This document shows, piece by piece, positions 36,578 through 44,597 of a DNA stretch of 64,000 bases. The DNA is from Thioclava sp. ES.031 (GTDB taxonomy: Bacteria; Pseudomonadota; Alphaproteobacteria; Rhodobacterales; Rhodobacteraceae), in NCBI RefSeq assembly GCF_002563775.1, contig NZ_PDJO01000001.1, positions 2,304,001 through 2,368,000 of the forward strand, read 5' to 3'. The notes beneath the pieces were generated by a model. It saw nothing but the letters and a program-made list of their open reading frames with translations, did no database searches and was not told the DNA's origin. Positions within the stretch are counted from its first letter, which is position 1. Each line of letters opens with the position of its first letter. Position numbers and translations under genes: made by a program.

Positions 36578-37120
36578 ATAGCCCGCAGACCCCATAACGC
36601 CCCGCCGACCCGTGACACCGGCCCCCGAGTGAACGGCCGTATCCGCGCGAACGAGATTCGACTCATTGGCGCGGAAGGCGAGAATGTCGGCGTGGTTACC
36701 CCGCGCGAAGCGATGTCCATGGCCGAAGAGGCCGGGCTCGATCTCGTCGAGATCTCGCCCAACGCCAATCCGCCCGTCTGCAAGATCATGGATTTCGGCA
36801 AGTTCAAATACGAACAGCAAAAGCGCGAAGCCGAAGCCCGCAAGAAGCAGAAGACGATCGAAATCAAGGAAGTCAAATTCCGTCCGGGCACCGATGTGCA
36901 CGATTACGACGTCAAGATGCGCAACGTGGTGAAGTTCCTCGAGAACGGCGACAAGGTGAAGGTCACCCTGCGCTTCCGTGGTCGCGAGATGGCGCACCAG
37001 GATCTCGGTCTCGAGCTTCTCAACCGCGTCCGCACCGATGTGGGCGAACTGGGCAAGGTCGAGAACATGCCCAAGCTTGAAGGTCGCCAGATGGTGATGA
37101 TGATCGCCCCGGCGAAATAA
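36578..37120 (+). CDS. infC: translation initiation factor IF-3, ATA start codon
   Basis: A 180-residue protein of normal IF3 size. It has an N-terminal domain ([55 protein letters not shown]), a linker helix rich in Lys, and a C-terminal 30S-binding domain ([15 protein letters not shown]). The family start [10 protein letters not shown] aligns with ATA-GCC-CGC-AGA at 36578, preceded by AAGGA 8 nt upstream; no ATG, GTG or TTG fits. IF3 genes are known for non-canonical starts (AUU in E. coli) that allow autoregulation. Confidence 0.93.
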   Translation: MARRPHNAPPTRDTGPRVNGRIRANEIRLIGAEGENVGVVTPREAMSMAEEAGLDLVEISPNANPPVCKIMDFGKFKYEQQKREAEARKKQKTIEIKEVKFRPGTDVHDYDVKMRNVVKFLENGDKVKVTLRFRGREMAHQDLGLELLNRVRTDVGELGKVENMPKLEGRQMVMMIAPAK

Positions 37121-37146
37121 GCGCCCGAGCATCGCGAGATGGTTTG

Positions 37147-37174
37147 AACCCTCCCCTCACCGGGAGGGTTTTTT
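37147..37174 (+). terminator. infC terminator
   Basis: The perfect 9-bp stem AACCCTCCC / GGGAGGGTT with a 6-base loop is followed by TTTT, 27 bp after the infC stop. Confidence 0.9.
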
Positions 37175-37302
37175 CATGGCCCGTCGCGGGCGGTTCTCGC
37201 GTTTCGGGGGATGAAGAGATCAACCGATTGGCGTACTCGGCAGAACGCGCGACCCGGACCCGCGCCAATAGGCGGGTCCGGATCTTTGCGCATCAGGCGC
37301 GA

Positions 37303-38073
37303 TCAGCCATGGCCGGCGAGGATCGCGATCCGGACAGCCTCGGCATCGGCCGCAAGCGACTCGGCCGCAGCCCCCGTCACCGGCACCCCGAGGATTTGCG
37401 TGACCGCGATCACCGTATCGGTCGAGATCGGAACGGTCTTGTCCGACGCCGCGCCAAGGAAGATCGCGGCGAGCGTGTCAGCATCATTCGTCACGCCATC
37501 GCTCGAAAGCGGCGTCTTCCCATCGAGCGTCGCCTGCAGCAGCGCGAGGTTCTGCAGCGGCGAGTCGATGAAGGTCACGTTGTCCCAGTTCAGGGAGAGC
37601 TCCTCGATCGCGCTGTCGAGCGAGAGGTTGTAGAACGACACCATCTCGGGCGAGATCGACGCGAGCGCCTCTTCATAGGCCTGATCCAGCACATGTCCCG
37701 GCGACCGCGCGACGTTCAGACGCCCCAGCTCGACCTCCGGAATACCTTCCTGCGACCAGGTCGGCTTGCCGCCACCGGACGAAGAAGGCGCCCCGGCTTG
37801 CGGCCCCTTGCCCTCGGCATCGCCGCCGGGTCCGCCCTGACCTTGGCCTTGAGATTGCCCGCTCTGGGCGCCGCCGCTGCCCTGACCTTGACCGCCCTGG
37901 CTTCCGCTGCCGCTCCCTTGGCCGCCGCTCCCTTGGCCGCCGGTTCCTTGGGCATAGGCCGCGGAACTGAACGGACCGTTGATCGGTGCCTGCCATGCGA
38001 CGGCAAGCCCCAGTGCCGCTGCAATAGCGACGAGAGACGTGCGGGATTTACTCGTGAAAATTGAATTGCGCAT
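37303..38073 (-). CDS. secreted protein with Gly/Gln/Ser-rich linker
   Basis: 256 residues. A signal peptide ends near SSAAYAQG. A low-complexity region of GQGSGG-type repeats follows (about residues 44-100), then a soluble domain (VELGRLNVARSPGHVLDQAYEEAL, LSSDGVTNDADTLAAIFLGAASDKTVPIS). Of two ATGs, 38073 is preferred because AGGAGG is 8 nt upstream; the ATG at 38079 is only 2 nt from it. I do not recognise the family. The flexible linker suggests a surface or periplasmic protein. It stands alone on the minus strand. Confidence 0.78.
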   Translation of the reverse strand: MRNSIFTSKSRTSLVAIAAALGLAVAWQAPINGPFSSAAYAQGTGGQGSGGQGSGSGSQGGQGQGSGGAQSGQSQGQGQGGPGGDAEGKGPQAGAPSSSGGGKPTWSQEGIPEVELGRLNVARSPGHVLDQAYEEALASISPEMVSFYNLSLDSAIEELSLNWDNVTFIDSPLQNLALLQATLDGKTPLSSDGVTNDADTLAAIFLGAASDKTVPISTDTVIAVTQILGVPVTGAAAESLAADAEAVRIAILAGHG

Positions 38074-38302
38074 TTCCATTTCCTCCTAATTCATGACGCC
38101 TTGGCGTCGGCGCTAGGAGAACATGCGAGGCCGAAGCCTGCGTTGATTGTAGTCAATAAGATGTATGTTTTTGCAGGGCCCGCGCTCCGCCCGACAGGTC
38201 GCATCCTCGCCATCGGGACGCATTGGCACAGGGAACGGCACTCGCGCGAGCCGCGAGTTTCGCACAGCGCGCATAGCGGACCAAAACGCTTTGCGAACAC
38301 CC
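38074..38302. other. non-coding region, probable promoter of the secreted protein gene
   Basis: No credible gene in six frames. It includes an A/T-richer patch near 38140-38170 (TTGTAGTCAATAAGATGTATG) that may hold the promoter of the leftward secreted-protein gene. It ends at the U-tract side of the hairpin that terminates the candidate small RNA. Confidence 0.35.
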
Positions 38303-38429
38303 AAAAAAATTAAAGCGCCGCGGGAGGGAGACCCGCGGCGCATTTTGGGGAAAAGACGAGGGAGAACGTCTGTTCCTCTGGTCGGGTTCTGTGCGGTTTG
38401 GGCCGCGTCAGGGAGATCAAGAACCCGAT
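38303..38429 (-). ncRNA. candidate FnrL-dependent small RNA (~127 nt)
   Basis: Predicted start at 38429 from a class II FNR-type promoter, predicted end in the T tract of a strong hairpin. The 5' part can pair TCGGGTTCT with AGAACCCGA (perfect 9 bp, about 29-nt loop containing a GCGG/CCGC sub-hairpin). The 3' end is a perfect 10-bp stem GCGCCGCGGG / CCCGCGGCGC (38315-38324/38332-38341) with a UCUCCCU loop and a TTTAATTTTTTT tail. CU-rich loops (CUCCC) could pair with Shine-Dalgarno sequences. No conserved peptide is encoded. No RNA family was recognised; a computed prediction and expression data are missing. Confidence 0.45.
38311..38341 (-). terminator. strong hairpin terminator of the candidate small RNA
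   Basis: The perfect 10-bp GC stem with a 7-base loop is followed on the minus strand by TTTAATTTTTTT. On the plus strand the tail (ATTTTGGGG) is weaker, so the minus orientation is favoured. No protein gene on the minus strand ends near it. Confidence 0.8.
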
Positions 38430-38435
38430 GCACTT

Positions 38436-38477
38436 GTGATATGGGAGTATCCGTGTGCTGAACTTGACTTAGGTCAA
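38436..38477 (-). promoter_or_regulatory. FnrL-type box with matching -10 (class II promoter)
   Basis: TTGACTTAGGTCAA at 38464-38477 is a perfect TTGA-N6-TCAA dyad with TTGAC/GTCAA arms. Reading leftward, a class II start (box centre at -41.5) falls at 38429 (A) and puts TATCAC at the -10 (38436-38441). The rightward alternative would need ACAAAC as -10, which is poor. Confidence 0.55.
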
Positions 38478-38479
38478 AA

Positions 38480-38869
38480 CTCATCCGGTTTGAACTGCGA
38501 CAAACTGTTCCAATGGTCACGTTTCTGGCAGGGTCGGTGAGCCGCGTGTGAGGAAAACCTTACCAGAAGCCCGACGCCCCGCCTTCGGACCTGTCTTTTC
38601 GGGCTCTCAAGACACACGGCGCGATCACGCGAGCGAGTCGCCCCGACCGAACTTTCAGTGCCTTTTTCTTCCCGTCCCATCCGGTCTTGCACGCATGCCT
38701 CCGCGATTGCCCCGGTTTCGCCATTCCCACCGCGCGAAATCGCCCCGTTCGGAGGCGAAATCGGAACCCGGACAGGCACGGCCCGGAATCGGGTTACCGG
38801 CTATTGCGCGCTCTTTATTGCGCCGCCCCCTGCGTGCTAGTTGGAACGAGAGGCAGTTTCGAGATCGAC
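38480..38869. other. non-coding leader upstream of the glycosyltransferase gene
   Basis: About 390 bp with no credible gene. The open frame leading into the glycosyltransferase lacks family resemblance before residue MGKQRV. No confident promoter or operator for the downstream gene was seen. Confidence 0.35.
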
Positions 38870-41185
38870 ATGGGCAAGCAACGAGTGATCCGGCGCAGGA
38901 TGCAGGCGCAAACGGGCAAGCCCGCGCTGCTCGACGCGGTGGGCTGGACCGAGGACACCGATCTCGGGCCCCGCCACCATCTGCGCGCCTTCTTCGCCGC
39001 CCCCGCGCAGGCCGAGGATCTCAGCTTCGATGCCGTGCCCGGGGCTGCGCATCTGGCCGAGGGGCGCAATGTCGCGGGCGCGGTGATGGCGATCTACGAG
39101 CCGGCCGCGCCGGGACCGATCCAGGCCGCGATGAGCGGGCCGGACGGCCCCAGCCTGCGCGAGATCACCCCCGCCGCCCCCGATTGGGATATCTTCGAAG
39201 GCCGCAACTGCCTGTTCGGGCTGCGGCTGGAGGAAAGCGTCGAGACGGTGCTCGATTGGCTGAGCTGGCATCACGATCATCACGGCGCGACAGGCGCGGT
39301 GATCGTGAACCGCGCGCCAGAGGACAGCCCCGCAGGGTCCGGCGAGAGTTTCGCCGATGCGCTCGAGGCGGGCATGGCGCTGCGCGAGTTGGACCTGCCG
39401 GTCGCGATCCTTGAAAGCCCGCTGCCGCTCGGCAAGCCGGGGATGGGGCCGGAGAACCATGTCTTCCTCGCGCCCGACGCGCCCGGCAAGGACCGGATGG
39501 AGCCGCCTGCCCCCGATCCGCAGCGTAGCCCTCTGGGTCAGGCGCTGATCTTCGAGATCGCGAAATGGCGCTTCTTCGCGAAGGCGGCCTCGGTGCTGGT
39601 GCTCGACGTGACCGACCTTTTGGCCGAACGCGAGCCGGGCCAGCCCTCGGCTTTCGAGGCCACGCAAGAGGCCGAAAACGGCGTGATCCTTCTGGTGGGC
39701 CGCCGCATCTACCCTTGGCGCGTGCGCAACGATCAGCCTGCGCGCTTCCCCGACCATATCTGCCGCCAGTTCGACGCGCGGCGCGGTATCGCCCGCTGGG
39801 GCTGCGCGCCGCAAAAGGCCGGGCTGGAGAATACGTGGCGCCTCTTGCGCGTCAGCTATTGCCGCCCCGATCCGGGGCTGACCTACGGCTTCTGGCGCGC
39901 GATGGCGCTGAGGGTGCCGGGGACCTCGCCTGCGGAACTCGCGCCCAAGACCTCGCTGGTCGAGGACGAACGCCTGTTGCACCTGTCGCGTGACATCTGG
40001 GGGTTCAAGCCGGTGCGTCCGCCGGTCTCGAAGGTGAAGGACGCGCCCGCCCAAGCCGTCGAGGCAGGCCGCACCGCCATCGTCACCACGATGAAGAACG
40101 AAGGCCCCTTCATCCTCGAATGGATCGCCTATCACCGCGCGATCGGGGTGGATGATTTCCTCGTCTACACCAACGACTGCACCGACGGCACCGACACGAT
40201 GCTCGACCTGCTGCAGGCCAAGGGCTACGTCCAACACCGCGAGAACCCGTTCCGCACGATGGTCGACATGAAACCGCAGCACGCGGCGCTGGCGGCGGCG
40301 GAGACCGAGCCGGTGATCACCAAGGCGGGCTGGTCGATCTGCATGGATGTGGACGAGTTCATCAATGTGAAGATCGGCGACGGCACGCTGAAATCGCTGT
40401 ATCAGGCGATGGGCGAGGCGAACATGATCGCGCTCACCTGGCGGCTCTTCGGCAATGCGGATGTCCATGAATACGAGGACGGCTTCATCACCGGGCAATT
40501 CACCCGCTGCGCCCCCGAGATCGTGCGCAAGCCGCATCAGGCCTGGGGCTTCAAGACGCTGTTTCGCAATATCGCGCTCTACAAAAAGCTGGGCGTCCAT
40601 CGTCCCAAGGGGCTGAACCCGGACCTCTGGGATCAGGTGAACTGGCTCAACGGCTCGGGCCAGCCGATGCCGCGCGAGATGTTCCGCAATGGCTGGCGCT
40701 CGACGCTCGACACCTATGGCTATGACTGGGTGCAGCTTAACCATTACGCGGTGCGCTCGGCCGAGAGCTTCCTCGTGAAGCGCGACCGGGGCCGGGTGAA
40801 CCATGTCGATCGCGATCAGGGGCTGAATTACTGGTTCCGGATGAACCATAACGCGGTCGAGGATCGCTCGATCCAGCGGATGCTGCCCGCCGCCCGCGCC
40901 GAGTTCGACCGCATGATGGCCGATCCCGAGATCGCCGCCGCGCATCATCACTCCGTCGCCTGCCACCGCGCGAAGATCGAGGAACTGATGGCGCGCCCCG
41001 ATCAGTGCGAGTTCTACGAGACCCTGACCTCGGAGCGCTTCGAGGCGCTCTCGCGGATGCTGCATGTCTTCGGCTCGGCCGTGTTCAACACCGGCCCGCA
41101 TGTGATCCCCGAGGACCTTCACGCGCGCGATCTGCCCGACGACTTCTTCTTCACCGTCGAAGCGCCCGACGAGGCGACGCACTGA
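38870..41185 (+). CDS. glycosyltransferase with degenerate N-terminal and active C-terminal GT domains
   Basis: 771 residues. The C-terminal half (about 400-700) is a GT92/Glyco_tranf_2_4-like domain: VTTMKNEGPFILEWIAYHRAIG (from Lys409), ND-CTDGTD, DXD as DVDEF (493-497), and WRLFGNADVHEYEDG. The N-terminal half echoes the same fold: EESVETVLDWLSWHHDHHGATGAVIVNR and VLVLDVTDLL (246-251), with DVTD in place of DVDE, so it is probably inactive. Substrates are unknown; a surface glycan or EPS role is inferred. Start ATG 38870. The next genes encode an SDR-like protein and a paralogous GT. Confidence 0.85.
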   Translation: MGKQRVIRRRMQAQTGKPALLDAVGWTEDTDLGPRHHLRAFFAAPAQAEDLSFDAVPGAAHLAEGRNVAGAVMAIYEPAAPGPIQAAMSGPDGPSLREITPAAPDWDIFEGRNCLFGLRLEESVETVLDWLSWHHDHHGATGAVIVNRAPEDSPAGSGESFADALEAGMALRELDLPVAILESPLPLGKPGMGPENHVFLAPDAPGKDRMEPPAPDPQRSPLGQALIFEIAKWRFFAKAASVLVLDVTDLLAEREPGQPSAFEATQEAENGVILLVGRRIYPWRVRNDQPARFPDHICRQFDARRGIARWGCAPQKAGLENTWRLLRVSYCRPDPGLTYGFWRAMALRVPGTSPAELAPKTSLVEDERLLHLSRDIWGFKPVRPPVSKVKDAPAQAVEAGRTAIVTTMKNEGPFILEWIAYHRAIGVDDFLVYTNDCTDGTDTMLDLLQAKGYVQHRENPFRTMVDMKPQHAALAAAETEPVITKAGWSICMDVDEFINVKIGDGTLKSLYQAMGEANMIALTWRLFGNADVHEYEDGFITGQFTRCAPEIVRKPHQAWGFKTLFRNIALYKKLGVHRPKGLNPDLWDQVNWLNGSGQPMPREMFRNGWRSTLDTYGYDWVQLNHYAVRSAESFLVKRDRGRVNHVDRDQGLNYWFRMNHNAVEDRSIQRMLPAARAEFDRMMADPEIAAAHHHSVACHRAKIEELMARPDQCEFYETLTSERFEALSRMLHVFGSAVFNTGPHVIPEDLHARDLPDDFFFTVEAPDEATH

Positions 41186-41249
41186 GAGCGCCACCTTTAC
41201 CCAAGAAGGCCCTGACCTAGCTTTCCGGTCAAAGGAAAGGATGGATCAC

Positions 41250-41915
41250 ATGGCACGCATTTTCGTCATCGGCGCGACAGGCGGTGTCGGGCATCGGCTG
41301 GTCCCGCTTCTGATCGCGGCAGGGCACGAGGTCACCGCGCTGCACCGCAAACCCGAGCAGGCCGACAGCCTGCGTGCGATGGGCGCGACGCCCGTGCAAG
41401 GCGACCTGATGGAACTGACCGCGGGCGATTTCGAGCCGATGTTCGAGGGCCATGATGCGGTCGTCTTCTCAGCGGGGGCTGCGGGCTCCGGGCTCGAACG
41501 CACCACCCGGATCGATGGCGAGGCACCGCTCGACGTGATCGCCGCGATGAACCGGATGAGCGTGCCGCGGCTCTACCTCGTCTCCGCCTTCCCCGATGCG
41601 GGGCGCGGCAAGGAGATCAAGCCGGGTTTCGAGCATTACATGCTGGCGAAGAAGACCGCCGATGCCGCCGTGGTGGCGAGCGGGCTCGACTATGTCATCT
41701 TGCGCCCCGGCACGCTTCTCCATGAGGAGGGCGACGGGCGCGTGGCGCTGGCCCATGCGCTCAACTACGGCTCGGTCGCGCGCGGCCATGTCGCAGCGGT
41801 GCTGGCCGCGCTGATCGACGCGCCCGAGATCAGCCACGAAATTCTGGAGCTGACCGACGGCACCGAGGAAATCGCGGCAAGCGTGGCCGCCCTGCCGCGC
41901 CACGTCCCCGTGTGA
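41250..41915 (+). CDS. NAD(P)-binding SDR/NmrA-like protein
   Basis: A 221-residue Rossmann protein: RIFVIGATGGVGHRLVPLLIAAGHEVTALHR holds the GxxGxxG dinucleotide motif. YMLAKKTADAAVVASGLDYVILRPGTL is typical of the NAD(P)H-binding (PF13460) atypical SDR group. Enzymatic substrate unknown. ATG 41250 gives the family start; an ATG 9 bp upstream (41241) follows AAAGGAAAGG closely and is an alternative. It sits between two paralogous glycosyltransferase genes, which may be coincidence or a sugar-modifying link. Confidence 0.85.
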   Translation: MARIFVIGATGGVGHRLVPLLIAAGHEVTALHRKPEQADSLRAMGATPVQGDLMELTAGDFEPMFEGHDAVVFSAGAAGSGLERTTRIDGEAPLDVIAAMNRMSVPRLYLVSAFPDAGRGKEIKPGFEHYMLAKKTADAAVVASGLDYVILRPGTLLHEEGDGRVALAHALNYGSVARGHVAAVLAALIDAPEISHEILELTDGTEEIAASVAALPRHVPV

Positions 41916-41959
41916 TCCCAGACACTTGCGGGCGCGCGCGGCCTCACTACAGTGGCGTA

Positions 41960-43003
41960 ATGCGTGCGCTCGCGATCACATCCGTCAAGAACGAAGGCCC
42001 GTTTCTGCTGGAATGGCTGGCCCATCACCGCGCCATCGGCTTCACGGATTTCCTTGTCTTTTCAAATGACTGCGACGACGGCACCGATGCGATGCTGGAT
42101 CGGTTGCAAGACATCGGTTGGCTGACCCATGTGCCCAATCCCGGCCCGTGGAAGGAAGGCCCGCAATGGGCGGCGCTGAAACAGGCCGATGCGCATCCGC
42201 TGGTGGCTCAGGCCGACTGGATCGCGGTGATCGACGTTGACGAATTCGTCACCATAAAGACCGGCGACGGCACGCTTGGCGCGCTGATCGAGGCCGTCCC
42301 GCAGGCCACCGCCTTCGCGATGACGTGGCGGCTGTTCGGCAATTGTGGCGTGGTGGGCTTCGAGGATCGCCCCGTCACGCAGCAATTCCCCCGCTGCGCG
42401 CCGTCGGACATGCTCTGGCCGTGGCGCGCGTCGATGTTCAAGACGCTCTTCGCCAATACGGGCGCCTATGCCAAGCTCGGCGTCCACCGCCCCCGTGCGC
42501 CGCAGGACGACAAGCTGGCGGGCACGCTCTGGGTCGACGGATCGGGCCGCAAACTGCCGCCGCAATATCAGCGCCAGAAGCTGTTCACCCCGCCCGGCAG
42601 CGCGCCTTACGACCTTGTTCAGCTCAACCATTACCCGCTTGGGTCGATGGAGGGCTACCTCGTGAAATGTGACCGGGGCCGGTCGAACCGGCAGGCCGGG
42701 GCCTTCGACATGTCCTACTGGGTTGAGCGGAATTTCTCGGACGTGGAGGACGATTCGATCCGTCGCCACGATGCGGGCACGCAGGCGCGCCTCGCCGAGC
42801 TGAGCGCCGATCCCGACCTGCCCCGCCTGCACAATGCGGCGGTTACGTGGCGCAAGGCGAAAGCCCGCACGCTTCTGCGCGAGGAGCCTTACCGCGCGCT
42901 TTTCGGACGGCTCTTGCTCTGCCCGCCAAGCCGTCCGCTCTCGCCGCAAGCCGCTAAACTCATGGTCCGCCTTGCAAAAGCGGCGATTGCCGAGCAATCG
43001 TGA
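41960..43003 (+). CDS. glycosyltransferase family 92/2-like protein
   Basis: A 347-residue protein that starts directly with MRALAITSVKNEGPFLLEWLAHHRAIGF. Aligned by eye it is a paralogue of the C-terminal half of the GT at 38.9 kb. Shared blocks are FSNDCDDGTDAMLDRLQ, DXD motif DVDEF (92-96), AMTWRLFGNCG, and GVHRP. No membrane segment. A cytoplasmic GT that uses a nucleotide sugar is likely; acceptor unknown. The RBS before ATG 41960 is weak (GTGG). Confidence 0.87.
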   Translation: MRALAITSVKNEGPFLLEWLAHHRAIGFTDFLVFSNDCDDGTDAMLDRLQDIGWLTHVPNPGPWKEGPQWAALKQADAHPLVAQADWIAVIDVDEFVTIKTGDGTLGALIEAVPQATAFAMTWRLFGNCGVVGFEDRPVTQQFPRCAPSDMLWPWRASMFKTLFANTGAYAKLGVHRPRAPQDDKLAGTLWVDGSGRKLPPQYQRQKLFTPPGSAPYDLVQLNHYPLGSMEGYLVKCDRGRSNRQAGAFDMSYWVERNFSDVEDDSIRRHDAGTQARLAELSADPDLPRLHNAAVTWRKAKARTLLREEPYRALFGRLLLCPPSRPLSPQAAKLMVRLAKAAIAEQS

Positions 43004-43178
43004 ACAAACGCCACTAAATGCGCCAATTGTTGCCTGTTAAGAAATGTGGCGGCAGATTCCTCGCTTGGCTCCTATTTGTGCCCCTTTCTTGCGGTGATAC
43101 GTTGGGTGAGCAGAATTGGCGGCGACCCGCCCGCGCCCGCAGCATGCGAAGCGCGCACGAAAGCTGAAAGAGGCGAAG

Positions 43179-44117
43179 GTGAGCAAAGCAGACACGGAGT
43201 GGCACGCACGGCTGGAAAAGATCGCGGACGAGACCGGCTATCACGAGCCGCTCGGCCCCGATCACGAGGTGCTGTTCCACGACGACTCGCCCGTCCTGAT
43301 CGTCAGCTTCGAGACCCGGCCCCAGATCGAGGCCGATCGCGAGGAGGCCCTGCCCTTCGGCTACAAGATCGCCCGCGATGAGGGCTGGTCCGCGCTCAGC
43401 GTTATCGCCTCGGACGAAAGCTGGTTCCGGGATCCGGCCATCTATGCCTATTTCGACCGTCTCGTCGACGAAGCCTTCTTTGAAGATTTCGACCGTGTCG
43501 TGTTCTACGGCGCCGGTCCCTGCGGCTATGCGGCGGCCGCGTTTTCAGTCGCGGCACCCGGCGCCACGGTGATCGCTCTCGCACCGCAGGCGACACTCGA
43601 TCCGACACTCGCGGGCTGGGATGACCGGTTCCCGCAGACCCGCCGGATGTCCTTCACCGATCGCTACGGCTTCGCGCCCGAGATGCTCGACGGCGCGGAG
43701 CGGGCCTTCGTCTTCTATGACCCGTTCGAGCGGCTCGACGCGATGCACGCGGCGCTGTTTGCACGACCCTGCGTGTCGCTGATGCCGTGCCGGCATATCG
43801 GCCCGGACCCGGCGGCGGGGCTGCTCGACATGGATATTCTCGACGAGGTTCTGATCGCTGCGGGCGCAGGCAAGCTGACCCCGTCCCTGTTCTGGACCTT
43901 CTTCCGCGCCCGGCGGCTCTCGAAACGCTACGTGATCCGGCTGGTCGACCACCTGCGCCGAGCGCGCCGCCCGGTGCTGGAGGCGATCCTGTGCCGCGCA
44001 GTCGGGACGAGCCAGAACCGCCCGAAATTCCGCAACCGCTATGAGGCGCTCGCCCAGAAGCTCGCCGAGCAGGGAATCGAGTTGCCGGAGCCACAAGAAC
44101 GCGCTGGCGCGGCCTGA
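43179..44117 (+). CDS. conserved Rhodobacterales protein with alpha/beta-hydrolase-like core
   Basis: A 312-residue protein. SPVLIVSFE, then ARDEGWSALSVIASDESWFRDPAIYAYFDRLVDEAFFEDFDRVVFYGAGPCGYAAAAFSVAAPGATVIALAPQATLDP, has the strand-turn-helix of an alpha/beta hydrolase, but the elbow reads GAGPCGY with no Ser at the nucleophile position. Relatives in this order are, as I recall, often labelled PAPS reductase; I see no PAPS motif here and regard that label as doubtful. GTG 43179 follows GAGGCGAAG. Fourth gene of the glycosyltransferase cluster; function unknown. Confidence 0.78.
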   Translation: MSKADTEWHARLEKIADETGYHEPLGPDHEVLFHDDSPVLIVSFETRPQIEADREEALPFGYKIARDEGWSALSVIASDESWFRDPAIYAYFDRLVDEAFFEDFDRVVFYGAGPCGYAAAAFSVAAPGATVIALAPQATLDPTLAGWDDRFPQTRRMSFTDRYGFAPEMLDGAERAFVFYDPFERLDAMHAALFARPCVSLMPCRHIGPDPAAGLLDMDILDEVLIAAGAGKLTPSLFWTFFRARRLSKRYVIRLVDHLRRARRPVLEAILCRAVGTSQNRPKFRNRYEALAQKLAEQGIELPEPQERAGAA

Positions 44118-44140
44118 GCCCCGATTGAGAGACTGGAACG

Positions 44141-44177
44141 TAAAAAGGGCGCGCCCCGGCTGGGGGCACGCCCTTTT
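44141..44177. terminator. bidirectional terminator between the unknown gene and the DUF1127 gene
   Basis: The perfect 10-bp stem AAAAAGGGCG / CGCCCTTTTT encloses a GC-rich loop between two convergent genes. Confidence 0.88.
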
Positions 44178-44211
44178 TCAATGCGAGACGCCCGGGCGCC
44201 CCGGACCGCGA

Positions 44212-44424
44212 TCAGATGTAGAAGCGGTCGCGGAACACGTGGCGCACGATGCCGTCGCGGGTCAGACCCATCGCGGCCAGCTCGGCGTCGCTTTTCGCGT
44301 CGAGCGCACGGATCTGCTCCTGGCGCGACTGGCGCTCCATATAGGCGACGAGGCCTTGTGCGATTGCGTGGCCCATACGGGCGAAGATCGATTGTCCGCC
44401 ATGGGCGGTGGTAACGAATGCCAT
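44212..44424 (-). CDS. DUF1127 small protein
   Basis: A 70-residue basic protein with the DUF1127 motif ALDAKSDAELAAMGLTRDGIVRHVFRDRFYI. Small DUF1127 proteins in alphaproteobacteria act as RNA-binding regulators (for example CcaF1 in Rhodobacter sphaeroides and Agrobacterium homologues). AGGAGG lies 8 nt before the ATG. Monocistronic, convergent with the preceding cluster. Confidence 0.9.
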   Translation of the reverse strand: MAFVTTAHGGQSIFARMGHAIAQGLVAYMERQSRQEQIRALDAKSDAELAAMGLTRDGIVRHVFRDRFYI

Positions 44425-44597
44425 TGGAAACCTCCTGAGGTTCAGCGTTCAGGTCGTTTTCTCCCTTGACACTGAATTTAGGTCAGCCTTGCTGCCAGTA
44501 GTACCGCCATCTCCGCATCCCCGCCATGCAAATGCTGCAGCGCGGCATGCGCACTCCCTCTGGATTTGCACGCAGCCTCGGGCTAAGGACTTTTCTC

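Noticed and set aside
38464..38512. Rightward FNR promoter from the same box
   Set aside because: The -10 position reads ACAAAC and the next gene begins over 350 bp away, so the leftward reading is better.
38113..38520. 135-codon minus-strand frame through the candidate small RNA
   Set aside because: No RBS or recognisable domain; it runs through a strong terminator hairpin.
38837..41194. 785-codon frame opposite the tandem glycosyltransferase gene
   Set aside because: Antisense shadow with no family motifs; the plus-strand protein has clear GT motifs.
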